Shown piece after piece: positions 33,767 to 45,677 of a stretch of DNA of 64,000 bases; position 1 is the stretch's first letter, and every line of letters begins with the position of its first letter. This stretch comes from Casuarina equisetifolia (taxonomy: Eukaryota > Streptophyta > Magnoliopsida > Fagales > Casuarinaceae), in the NCBI GenBank assembly GCA_028551475.1, contig CM052362.1, positions 17,590,021-17,654,020 on the forward strand, in the 5' to 3' direction. Made by a program: the position numbers and the translations under genes. Below the pieces are notes generated by a model. That model saw only the letters and a list, made by a program, of their open reading frames with translations, was not told the DNA's origin and ran no database searches.

Positions 33767-36700
33767 ATGGCGGTGGACGGTTTACTGGGGAAATTGGGGA
33801 TGGTGACGACATCCGATCATGCCTCAGTGGTCTCCATGAACCTGTTCGTTGCACTTCTGTGCGCTTGCATCGTCATCGGCCATTTGTTAGAGGAGAATCG
33901 CTGGATGAACGAGTCCATTACTGCTCTTGCCATTGTAAGACCGTCTATGTCTCTGCTTCTGTTTGCTGGTGTCTGTTCCAGTTACTGAATTCCAGTTTGA
34001 TGCAGGGTTTGTGTACCGGAGTAGTTATACTTTTCACCACCGGAGGAAAGAGCTCGCATTTGTTAGTATTTAGTGAAGATCTTTTCTTCATTTATCTTCT
34101 TCCACCGATCATTTTCAATGCGGGGTGAGCTTGGTACTTTCTGTCATATTCTGTGTTTTCTATGAGATGGGTTACCTTGGATTCAAATTGTTGCTGTCAG
34201 TATTCTGGGTTGTTTTTTTTTTTGGTTGTTTAGTGTGTTCAGCAAGTGTACACGCCAGAGTGACTAGGATCACGATTGAGCTTCATTCTTAATGTGAACA
34301 AGCGGCAGCCTCGAACCCGAACGTTAAACGCGTTCTTCTTTTCTTACATAAGTTGCCGCTAGAAACAATTGAGCCTTGGGGGGATCAACTTTAGAATGTT
34401 TTGCTTCTTCTACTTTGGATTTCAAAATCCAGCGACTGACTTTTTTTCCCCTTTCTCCTTACTAGGTTCCAGGTGAAGAAGAAGCAATTTTTTCGCAACT
34501 TCATGACCATAATGCTGTTTGGTGCGATCGGTACTCTGATATCCTTTGCCATCATATCATTAGGTACATTCGGTAACATGATGTCCTTGACCTTTTTAGT
34601 TTTGATGTTCATGAATAAATGCGATTAATGCCGGAATATCACAGGTCCCCAAGTCATGTGGAGTGATGACATTCAATCTATGTTCAGCTATTAGCTCTCT
34701 TTTTTGCCTTTTTCTCTTTTCCAAACTCATTTGTGCTTGAAAGACACTTGAATGAGGAATTAAATAGAAAAAAGTCAAACTCATTCAGAGATTATGGAAA
34801 TCGCTGCTGATTAAAGCACATTGTTTTGTGGAGTCAACTATTAAACATAGATGGAAATGAAGTGGTTACCAGCTTGGGTAACAAAAGTAATGAAAAAGTG
34901 CCGCTTTATCACTTGTATTTCCGGTTGTTCTAACTCTGATCTATACAGCGTTGATAAGTACACCACTCTAACGTGTGGATTACATGTTCATGATTTATTT
35001 ATTTTTTGGCACAGGTGCCATACGCTTCTTCCAGAAAATGGATATTGGTCCCCTCAAGATGGGAGATTTTCTTGGTATGTTAATTATAACTCGTCGTCCA
35101 CACATATTATCCATCATTCTGTTTTCTCTCAGAATGGCTTTCCTTCCAGTTTTCTCACTCTTTCGGTTTGGTTGCAGCAATCGGAGTGATATTTTCTGCA
35201 ACAGATTCTGTTTGCACCTTGCAGGTACATATGGCAATGAAGCTGTAGTCCTGAAAACAATTTTAAAAAGAGATAATTCTCATATCCCTTTCTGTTCGTG
35301 CAGGTGCTCAATCAGGACGAGACACCTTTGCTATATAGTCTGGTTTTCGGGGAAGGGGTAGTAAATGATGCCACATCAGTGGTGCTTTTCAATGCAATCC
35401 AGAGCTTTGACTTGTCTCACTTCAACTCAAGCATTGCCTTGCAGTTTGTTGGAAACTTTTTCTATTTGTTTATCACAAGCACCGTGCTTGGAGTTTTTGT
35501 AAGTCACTCTCCGGTGATCTGTGCTTTCTTGTGGTCGTACATCACTTTGATGACCTTTTGTTGATCTTTTGCAGGCTGGACTGCTCAGTGCATACATGAT
35601 CAAGAAGCTCTATTTTGGCAGGTTAGTATTGTCATGTCAGGGTTATTAATTTGCCGAGTTAAAATGACAGGGTATTCATTCCCAGTATCTTCGGGTGGTG
35701 CTCTGATGTGTTTTTTGCTTTCCCTTTTAAATAACTAAAACAGGCACTCGACAGATCGTGAGGTTGCTTTGATGATGCTCATGGCTTACCTTTCCTATAT
35801 GTTAGCTGAAGTAAGATTTTCCCACCGCTTTTGTGGCTCTTATTGTTGATTTAATAAGCAGGAATCTGACAGTTCTAACGATGATGCAGTGTTATGTTTA
35901 TCTTGCAGCTGTTTTATTTAAGTGCTATTCTCACCGTTTTCTTTTGCGGAATTGTTATGTCTCACTACACATGGCATAACGTGACTGAAAGTTCAAGAGT
36001 GACAACAAAGTATGTTTAATGTACAAAAACGTTATGATTAGCTATTTGATGCATCCCTTCTGTTTCCATTTTGGAGGATCCCGGCTTGGCTGTACTGGCA
36101 CTGAGTTTCAGTCCTCTGTATCAATTATTGCAGGCACGCTTTTGCCACACTGTCGTTTGTTGCCGAGATCTTTCTGTTCCTTTATGTTGGCATGGATGCC
36201 CTGGATATTGACAAGTGGAGATTTGTAAGCGATAGGTAAAAGACTATTAAGTGGCGTGTCAGAAAGAGTGTTAAGTTTTGGTAATTCTGGGGGTAACTTT
36301 GCTTTGTTTTTGCTTCTCTTCCTCCGCAGCCCTGGAAAATCAGTTGGGGTGAGTTCAGTTCTGCTGGGACTGGTTTTGGTTGGAAGAGCGGCCTTTGTGT
36401 TCCCCTTATCCTTCTTGTCCAACTTGACAAGGAAATCTCCATGCGAGAAAATCAGCTTGAAGCAACAGGCATGATCTTTTCCCAATCTCGCTTTTATGCT
36501 CTTAATGGTTCCAGAGAAAATGATGTCTTGAACATCTGCATGACCTTTGTTTTGCAGGTTACAATTTGGTGGGCTGGTCTTATGCGTGGTGCTGTTTCCA
36601 TGGCACTCGCTTATAATCAGGTGACCTTTTTTGGGGATTGATTGTCTTGTCTTTGCTCATTTCACTGGTTTCCTTAAGGGTTTTATGCTCCTTGCTAAGT

Positions 36701-37266
36701 ATATTACGATGATGATGATGAGGTCCTTATTTTATGCATGCAGTTTACGAGGTCAGGCCATACTCAATTGCATGAGAATGCAATCATGATCACAAGTACT
36801 ATTACAGTTGTTCTTTTCAGCACAGGGGTAAGACATCCCTCATCTCTCCATAGAAACCGGTAGATGGTAAAAATGACTTTGAATAGAGTGTGGAAAACAG
36901 ACTTTATCATCCTAAACCGAGTATTTATCTGTGCAGGTGTTTGGATTAATGACTAAACCACTTGTGAGGATCATGCTGCCACAATCAAAACAGATCATAA
37001 GCTTGACTAACTCGGAACCATCTTCTCCCAAATCCTTCACTGTACCACTTCTGAGCAACGGGAATGATTCAGAGGCTGATAAGGGCAGCCAGAACGTGCC
37101 CCGACCCACTAGTTTACGGATGCTTCTAAGCATCCCTTCTCACACTGTCCACCATTATTGGCGGAGGTTTGACGATGCCTTCATGCGGCCTGTTTTCGGC
37201 GGCCGGGGTTTTGTACCCTTTGTTCCTGGCTCACCAACGGAACCAGAAGTTACTCAATGGAACTGA
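33767..37266 (+). CDS. NHX: Vacuolar-type Na+(K+)/H+ antiporter (NHX1/NHX2 class)
   Basis: Fourteen coding exons give 539 residues: 33767-33934, 34006-34124, 34466-34563, 35015-35074, 35178-35224, 35304-35498, 35575-35621, 35744-35810, 35909-36009, 36134-36235, 36330-36468, 36558-36620, 36744-36827 and 36937-37266. All junctions keep the frame. The protein is a CPA1 antiporter with about 10-12 membrane spans, the amiloride-binding LFFIYLLPPI (82-91), and the ND pair of the transport core in FGEGVVNDATS (N185, D186). The GLMRGAVSMALAY segment and a hydrophilic C-terminal tail of about 100 residues fit the class I vacuolar type, which loads Na+ or K+ into the vacuole in exchange for H+. Arabidopsis NHX1 is 538 residues. 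Intron 11 starts with GC instead of GT (36469-36470). The start follows the family MxxxxxxKL... pattern. Confidence 0.95.
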
Positions 37267-38482
37267 CAAGGAATTCAAATTCATGGATAGGAAAAACACT
37301 AATTTCTGAAGCAAGTAGGTAGGGGATGAAATTCAGCTAAAATATAGAGAAAGAAAAAAAAAAAAAAGGAATGAGAAAAAGGTAGGGCTATAAATAGGCC
37401 TTCTGCGTGCGGTGTTGTGTTCTAGAGATTTCGTCGCGTGTGGCTTCGGCTTTGTCATTCAGGTTGGGCTGCTTGTGGTTTGGTTTTCGTGTGGTGATTC
37501 AAAATTTTCGTGGCTGTATAGGTTGACAGTGAGATCGAATCTTTGACGGGCCCCAAAAAAGGGTGGTTGTGTCCTTTGCGGGCGCGAAGTGGTGGAGGTC
37601 GTGTCCTTGACGCATCATATAGACTTGAAAGTTTTTTCGGTTTGTTTTACATGAACACAATTACTGATTGTCCACCGAAAGCGTAATATCCTCAGTTTTT
37701 TTTTTTTTAAAAAAATATTTTTCAAGGCATATTGGAGAAGCACGGTTGTCATATATGGCCATGGAGCTCTCAAAATTCAAAATTTCTCCAAAGGACTTCT
37801 TTATTATAGGAAAAATAAAGGATAAAATACAAGATACATTGTGAGACTGAGCCGAATGAAATATAACTTGAAAGTTGACAAGCACTTGGCATAGTTAAAA
37901 ATAAATGTTATCTTGGACCAAGCGATCCCAAATCACTTTCTAACGCATAAAATGTAAACTAACTTGATTTTCCAATCAACCATGATCTGACGGAAAGAAA
38001 CATGGATCACCTCTCTTTAACTAGATTGCATATTAATCTCATGCCAACATAAAATCGTCATTGAAATGGTCCTGAGTGGCCATTTAGAAAGATGGGAACA
38101 TGGAAAACCAAATAAAAAAGCTGTTCCATTGTAACAAAATGCTAGAGTTTGCAGCAAAATCGGCAATTTCATGCAATTACGGACTTACTATAGTTACAAG
38201 CGATGCACAGAAACCAGACACAGCCAGATGAACTACTCACCCTGGCTTGTATTAAACCTCGGGCCATTCTATGAGCTTCTTCCTCCTTTTAGACAACACC
38301 AAGAAATCACTAGAATTTCTTTTATTTAAAGAGTTCGGTTCTTTTTACATGCATAATATGGACTGCTTACAAAGTCAAATGTGGTATTAGACAAAAATTT
38401 AATAAACATGCAATCGAACTCCTTTCTTCTATCACCAGCTCATTCTAGAATGTCCACCAACAGGGCCAAAGAAGCCTCTTCC
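37267..38482. other. Convergent 3' region between NHX and VAP27
   Basis: NHX (+) and VAP27 (-) end tail to tail about 1.2 kb apart. NHX 3' UTR probably extends to about 37650, since the DNA stays GC-richer there, followed by an AT-rich spacer with a T/A run at 37697-37716. No gene or repeat is recognised. Confidence 0.5.
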
Positions 38483-41400
38483 TTATGAGTGGACGAGGTA
38501 TCCGAACGCCATACTGATAAGAGCAACCATGCAGACATAGAGTGAAGGGAAGCCCACACGAACGCTTCTCACGTTGTTCTTACTTCTCAACACCTCCTGT
38601 AAAGCCAACAAGCCCATACCCCGTCTCTCAGACAAGAAAATCAAACCTCAGATGCAATAGAACAAAAAGATACTTTTAAGTCTCAGTGCTCTATTTATGT
38701 ATCCCAAGCATTAACAAGGGCACGAAAAAGCAGTCAGAATCAAATGGCAACAGTTAAAAGGATAAGAAAGCTTAATTACGCTTGCAAAAACAAATGTGAC
38801 ATCACATATTTGCTCACTTAAACAAAGTCGGAGAACAAATCCAGCAGATGAACCAAGAGTAGTTTAAATATAGAAGTGCATAATTTATATCTCTGGCATG
38901 AGGTGACTTCTTAATTACTATTTGACTTGAATACAGATAACTTCGTACTGCATCCCGTCTTTATTAATTCCACACCAAAGATCTGATGAAGGTGAAACTT
39001 AAAATTGGATGGATAAGTAGGACTTTATAATTAAAAACAATGTTGCGATACATGAATTTCCACATATCACGTAACATAGTGCCAAACACCACAACACTAA
39101 TAACCCACTGATGAAATCGGTACCAAACAACAAAACTGCCTTTAAGAGTAAAACCAATTATATAATATGTAGAGAACCGTTTCGAAACTAGAATTTGTGA
39201 AACTCTCAAATAAAGTTTTCCCGCAATTTGAGCAGATTCCAAGCAATTGAGGAAAATTGCATGGTATCCTGGCAGTTACTCTAGAGAGGGTAAGTGTCGG
39301 ATCCATCTGTCTAGGTAACTGGGCCCTAACCCCCCTTGCTGTTCTAGGTATATGCACTTTGGACCTATATTTTCTTGGGGACTACCTGAATTACATACAA
39401 CTCAGACCGCAAATTGTAGAATCCTAATCCAAATCCCTCGCACTTTACAGTATTAAACAGCAAAATTTAAGAGATTAAATGTTCCAAGTAACCATTTGCT
39501 AAAAATAGACGAGGCTCAAATTCTTTCATAGGACTTCTGTTGTTGGAGGGGGCATGGTCTATGATTGAACAATCAAATCGAGAATTTCTGTAGCATCACA
39601 AATCAATCATCCGTTTTTTCCCATTACATGTCACTTTCCTTTTGTCTAATAACTCAATCAAAAAGGTGTAACTAAAACCTAGGATCATTGCTATTTGTGC
39701 CACTTAGCTTAAATGCTTGCAGCACCAGTTTTTCTTGAGCTCGAAAAAGGCATTGATGGTAGAGAAGTTGATACTTAAGCTTATAACCAACGTATTTAGA
39801 TGTGGCAAGCAATGTGATAGAAAAGGATTAGGGAAACTGATCTACTCACCAATTCATGCTCAAGTCTATTCTTCTCTTGATTGGTCAGGCTCCTCTCTTC
39901 TGTTAGCCTTGTGATTGTAAGTTCAGCCTGCAAAATAAATCCAGAAATCTTCCTTACTGCCATCTTCTTGTCACTTAAGAGGATAAAATGCAGAAATGTG
40001 GATTTTAGGAATAGCACTATGTAGTAGGAGCTTCCTGCCACATAAAATTGAGGAATTCAATTTGGAATTGGCCCATATGACACAGGTCATCTTTCGACCA
40101 TATATTTAGGTGCATATTGGCTTATGATAGGCCATTCCCACCTTCATGAACTTCGCTTACCATGAAACACCTCCTGTAGTATACAGGCTACATTATCAGC
40201 ATTGACAACAATGTATGGCATCAGACACATTTCTCGGGCAAGTAGATATCGGAAATGTGCTGGAAACCCTTACTTTTTATAATTAAGCAATAAATATACT
40301 TTCTCCACAACTTCTCCCATAAGTTTTCTCTCAAAGAGCAAATGTAACTGGTAATACTCAAATAATTTCCTGAACAGTCCTTATAAAGAGAATAATCATG
40401 CAATTTATCCCCTCAAACACATGGACAAGAAAATAAATAAAACTCAGTTTGAGGTCTAGTCTTCTATAGATTTAAATGTTAAATCAGAAAAAAAAAACTG
40501 ACCTCTCTTAGTTTTGAGTCCATCACATTCAGCATTGACTTCAAATTCTCAAAATCCTTGGCAAAATTAAAATCAACAACATTCTTCACTGGCTTCACAA
40601 CCTCCAAGTCATCAGCAGGTGTTGAGTCTTCAATATTAGCTGCTCTTAGGTCATCCACTTCCCCCTCAGTAGTTTCAACCCCCTTGACGTCCTCATCAAG
40701 CTGGCATTATGAAATGAATAATGATTCAAACAAAACATCAAAACACATAGATAACAGACAGTCAGCTGATAACCACACCAACGTTTTGACATTGGATAAG
40801 AGCTGTGTCACATGGTACAAGACTACGATCAACAGAATAAGTCCTGCACCTTAATTACAATATTTTCTTTTTTTGTCTGAGAGAGAGAGCTCAGTCAAGA
40901 CTAGAGATTAAACTGATGACATGAGATTATGTCTTACCCGCTGAGGTGGAGGTATGTTTTCAACCCCAGTCAGCACTCTATCTTTTTGCATTGAAGTTTC
41001 ACAAGATGGATCTTGCTTTGACACTCCATTTACAGGGAGAAGTACTGGGGAAGGAGGAGGACTAATCAGGATAACCCTTAGCTTCTTCTCTTCAATGTAC
41101 TTGCCACTATCTTTTGCAAACTGCCAAAAGAAATAATATGGTTAACTAGAGAACAAGAACGTCATCAAATTGCAACCATCAATCTTACCAAATTGGAGGT
41201 GATAGCTTCCTCGGTTGTCCCAATGGGGACAACTGTGCTTTGGATCAGGAACTTGTCTTTGCACTGCATATCAGGTGGAGCTCCACGCTGAGCTTGCATA
41301 GTAACTACGTCAACCAAAAATCAAAAGAGTGAAAGATCCATTATAACTGGCGGAAGTTGTTTAGGAAATAACACAATAAAGAACTGGCCATTCACAGATA

Positions 41401-42646
41401 ACAGGCTTTTCTGAAGCTTCACTCCAATCTTATTTAGTAATTCCTTTTCTTTATACCTTTGGTTTCTTAGAAAAAATCGATTTCCCTTAATATGTTTTAC
41501 ATGATGTTTCGAGATAATATGTATATATATACAATAGTTAGAGAGCACGAGTTGACATATAGCAACTAAAGCCATTAGAAAGTGGTACGTCAAAGAACAT
41601 TTGATAAAAACCTAGGGCTGGCAAAAATTCAGGAGAAGGAAACAATGGGAACATACCTGTGAAATCACTTGTCGCTTCTGGCTTAATAATGCCTGTATTT
41701 GGTCGCACGCAATACTTCTTCGGTGATGTTGTTTTTACCTGCCAACTCATTTTGAGAGTTTTATTAGCCATTCGTCAATCACTTCCATCAAACTGAAGTA
41801 TCCTAACGTAGATATATTTTCCACATATATTACTCCAAATCATATCAAATCAGAAACTTGGGAAGTTTTTGTTGTTAAAATATTTTACCATCAAGAGTAA
41901 ATAAATTAAAGTTAAAATTGAAAAAATATTCAGAAGCACTGGAAGCCACAAAAAAAAAAAAAAAAAGATAAAGAACTGCGTGATCAACAGGGCTGATCGT
42001 AGCACCTTGAAAGCAACATACTGATTGGTGTTATTGCGAAGTCGAATCGAACATGAACTTTGTTTCTTCGGCTCAACTAGAGAAAGAAAGAGAGAGACTT
42101 GTCAGTATCACAAGCTTCAGGATAAAAGCATGCCGACTGAAGTGAAAAAAAAAAAGGGATAGTAGGGAGATGCAGGTACTATACTAAAATAAGAAAAAAT
42201 ATTTCTTTTCTGATACCAATAGCCACATGACTAGATGAGAACAAAGAATACATATGATATATCTTTATCAAATTCATTGGAACTCAAAGAACAAAACAAG
42301 CCATAGAGGCTAGGTGTCCCTGTGTTCAAAGTTTTACACTGTATTCGTTACCAAAATCCTCTAAGGCCACTCAAGGTGTGATGAATTCCATGCCAAAATA
42401 ATATCAATTTCCATTATCGGTCACTGCACTTGCCAAAACCAGTAAAACTTCGTGATAAAGCTCCAGAGTTCAACTATCAAATGGATGACGGAATCGATGC
42501 CAAAACTCGACAGTCTTAACATCCTTATCACAAGATTACAAACGCCAAACGCATAAAGACCCAAAATAATAAATGAGGATTTCTGTGAAATACTTACAAG
42601 TAAATTTTAATTCATTGGGTTGAACCTCCAAAAGCTCCGTAGTCAT
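38483..42646 (-). CDS. VAP27: VAP27-type vesicle-associated membrane protein (MSP domain)
   Basis: Eight coding exons on the minus strand, 42646-42598, 42076-42006, 41738-41657, 41304-41189, 41120-40938, 40700-40503, 39927-39850 and 38596-38483, give 296 residues with every junction in frame. Residues ~5-125 form a major sperm protein domain, with VQPNELKF, QYVAFKVKTTSPKKYCVRPN and GIIKP, the surface that binds FFAT-type peptides. A variable acidic linker follows. Residues ~205-265 are a heptad-rich coiled coil (SKLREAELTITRLTEE). The C-terminus is a single tail anchor (YVCMVALISMAFGYLV, 279-294). VAPs sit in the ER membrane and tether it to the plasma membrane, endosomes and cytoskeleton. 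The length is above VAP27-1 (256) because of the longer linker. Confidence 0.94.
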
Positions 42647-43180
42647 GACTCTGTTAACCACAAAAAACCAACATCGGTGAATCAACAAACAACATTGCCG
42701 AAATCTTAGCCTTTAACTAGTATTGAATATGATGCTAACATGAGAACGCTGGACTTAATACAAAGGAAGCACTATATATTTTTCCAAAAGAAGGTATATC
42801 CAAATTACTTCTGCCATATTTATGCGTCCCAAAAAACGCTTGAAATGGGGCATTTAATTAAAGCACACAAATCGGGCGTAGTAACAATAGCCGCTCTACT
42901 TCCCAGTGAAAAGAATTATACAATAACGCCATTTGGTACGCAAAGAGAAACCAGTCCAAAATTAGCCAGATTCACAAATACGAACCCCGACTACCGCCGT
43001 CCCCGTAACGGTATGCAAAAGTCTCGAAAGCCCAAACGCATCGAACATCACAAAATAATAAAGTACATGAGGAAAACTTAATCAACGCAAGGAGATAATT
43101 ACTCAATTGGAAAAATGTGAATCGGAGCGCACTCACAGCGAGTCGCGAAGCTTCTTTGGCTTTGAGTTTGAAATCGGAAT

Positions 43181-43245
43181 TGTACCACAGAGAGAGGGAG
43201 AGAGAGACAGAGAGGAAGAAGAGGGAGAGAAGATGTGTGGATGGT
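43181..43245. repeat. GA-rich leader tract
   Basis: GAGAGAGGGAGAGAGAGACA-type purine tract (CT-rich on the minus strand), 540-600 bp upstream of the VAP27 ATG. It probably marks its transcription start region. A leader intron is likely because the leader would otherwise be long. Confidence 0.6.
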
Positions 43246-43619
43246 TGGGGATCTGAAAAACTATATCGGAAGGAAAGCCGAGAGAGGAGTGGAAGCAAAG
43301 AAAGTGGGAGTAGTAGCAGGAAATGGTGGGAGATCGTGGCGTTGGTTACAGGGTGGGATCACTCTTTCCTCAGCAGTTGCACCCGCAGCGTTTCGTTTCT
43401 AATTTCTTTCTCGGAATCTCGAGTTTAAAACCCAACGGCTTCTTATTAGCCGGCTTGGTCGCTATAATTGCTATATCACATTAACTAATTTGATACAAAA
43501 CACTTTAAGATGATTCATCTTATTCTTGTATGGTAAGTTTCAAATAAAAAGAGATAAAATCAAGGAATAAGTAGTAAGATACAATATTATAAAAACATTA
43601 AATCATAGATAATTTTACA

Positions 43620-43762
43620 AGTTTAAATATTTTTTGAATTTTTATTTATATTTTTATGACTCATAACATTAGCTTTACTTGATAACTTAAATTAAGAATA
43701 ATAATCTGTCTCAAAATATACTAGATTAATAAAAAAATATAAATAAGAAAATTCAAACTTAA
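43620..43762. repeat. AT-rich inverted repeat, MITE-like
   Basis: The left arm around AAGTTTAAATATTTTTTGAA...TTATTTATATTTTTAT is roughly complementary to the right arm ATAAAAAAATATAAATAAGA...TTCAAACTT, with about 70 bp between. It could fold as an imperfect hairpin. Low complexity limits certainty. Confidence 0.45.
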
Positions 43763-45370
43763 ATTACTTATTTTGTTATATATATTTTACACTAACTTTT
43801 CATATCATCATTTCAATGAGTGAAATATAAATCTATCAAAAATTATTTTTTATAAATTTTTATTATTATTAAAATATTTTTAAAGTTCAACTTAAAAATC
43901 TTCCTTATAACAACAATGCCGCGCAAATATTGGTTTGAGATACGACAAAACAAGATTCATTTGTGATTGTATTTTGAATTCCTTTTGAAGGGAACTAAAA
44001 GGGTCGGCAGCTTAGCCGTGAAGCTGGCCGGATAAGCCAACAAACAACATGCTACCAAATTTGGTTCCACCCACCCCAAAAAACTGCAAAGAAGAAAGGC
44101 CACCGAAAAGTGAAAAGCCAAAATGATTTCTTTTTTCTTCTTCTCCCCCCTCCTTTGTTTCCTTTATCGAAGAAAGAGGAAAGTAGGGGCCAAAAGCGAT
44201 CCATGAAAGCAGAGAATATTTAAAGAGCGATGGCAGAAAAAGTTTCCTCTAATGATGGTGAATACAAGTTTCCCATTTTGACTTGGTTTTTCTTGTCCTC
44301 TGCCTAGTCTTTGGAGCTGATTAGAACATCAAGAGAGTGGCATCTACGAATGGGTGTAAAGTCTTGCATGATACCATTATCCCACAACTTCAAAGGAAGC
44401 ATAAAGCAGCATGATAATGCTGCAAAAAGCAAACCATTTTTTGAGCTCCGATCAATATAAACGCACAAATGCTCGTCTATGCTGCTAATAGCTGTAAATA
44501 GATATCTAGTAACCGATCCTGCTTCTAAAGGACTCGTGGACATTTAAGTGCACCACCATTGCTGGACAATTCCGCTGTACTTGGCCTGTGCTTCTGGGAA
44601 GACATTCAAGCTGTTTTTTTTTTTTTTCTTTTTTTCAGAACAAGTATTCAAACTTAGGCTCTCTACCCAGCGAGGAGGCAAAGCTTCTGTTACACGTCAC
44701 AGTTTCATTTAAACTTCGGTGCTTGGATTGGTCGAAGAGAAAAGTCAGGACTCCAAGAAGAGCGTCTTTTCGTAGAACATTAAATGAGTGGCCTATAATT
44801 CTTGTTGACCTAACTTCTACTCCATCTGCCCCACGAGTTTTTTGATATCTTCATTGAAAAGCCTAAAAATGCAGGACTTTTGGTAACAGATTGTTGTTTA
44901 TGGGATGAAACATGTTGGTAATAGTACCCAAAGGTGACCACGAGATGAGAATTTGGGGGGACTCCTCTGACATTGAAGTTTAGCCGCCCAAGAGAAGGGA
45001 ATTGGCGGATTGTTGATTTGGGCCGGTGGGTTGGTTTGATCATTGGATGTGTCTCACTGCCGGCCGAGCCAAAGGCAAGAGGGGGTCGAACCTCTTTACA
45101 ACGTACATGGGTATCACCTAAATCTCGACCATTTTATTATTTACTCAGTCGTTCACCATGTTGGAAGCAAACTATGTCGGCATCATCATCTTTGGGTGAG
45201 CTACGATGTCGGATTCTGGTTCTAAAATGACTCGAAGTCGTTAAATGTGAAGGAATCAGATCGGTGATGTTTATGCTGAATAATGGTGATTTTTTTTTTT
45301 TATATTTTATAAACACACATCTATTTTCGAATTTGACTGTAAAAATTGATTTGGATAGAGGGACATATTG

Positions 45371-45421
45371 AAAAATGATAAACCCTTCAAGGTGATTCCT
45401 TGGAAAAATGATAAACCCTTC
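45371..45421 (+). repeat. Short duplication in the ACP promoter
   Basis: AAAAATGATAAACCCTTC occurs twice, at 45371-45388 and 45404-45421, 15 bp apart, about 140-190 bp upstream of the ACP TATA box. Confidence 0.85.
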
Positions 45422-45558
45422 GCGTCAACCAAATCCGGGAATAGAACGAAAAACCGGAACATGGACAGTGAAGAAGCCAAACACGCCCCAATGTGGTCTT
45501 CGATACAAACAAGGCCCAACCAATCTCAACAAACAACAAAGAAAGAATCGAAGTGCAT

Positions 45559-45567
45559 CTATAAAAC
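45559..45567 (+). promoter_or_regulatory. TATA box of the acyl carrier protein gene
   Basis: CTATAAAAC lies about 30 bp before the CA-rich start region (about 45590) and 111 bp upstream of the ATG. The leader is CT-rich, as in many plant housekeeping genes. Confidence 0.7.
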
Positions 45568-45677
45568 GTTGTCAGCCCTCCTTCAAGACGCACACACTCT
45601 ACAGTCTTCGTTCTCTCCGTCTCATTTCTTTGTTTCCCTCTCTCAAATCCCAGATCTCTCTCTCTCGCTTTGTATCT

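Larger units (their letters stand above)
43430..45550. other. Intergenic region between VAP27 and ACP
   Basis: Divergent promoters about 2.1 kb apart. 43560-43930 is strongly AT-rich and contains an inverted repeat (arms about 43620-43658 and 43728-43762). 44588-45230 has short open frames on both strands without recognisable domains. No gene is called. Confidence 0.5.

Noticed and set aside
45075-45093. Minus-strand AGAGGTTCGACCCCC, a single B-box-like match
   Set aside because: No A box and no cloverleaf pairing around it; a single short match is expected by chance.
44304-45230. Several 60-85-codon open frames between VAP27 and ACP
   Set aside because: No domains, no splice logic joining them, and opposite-strand overlap.
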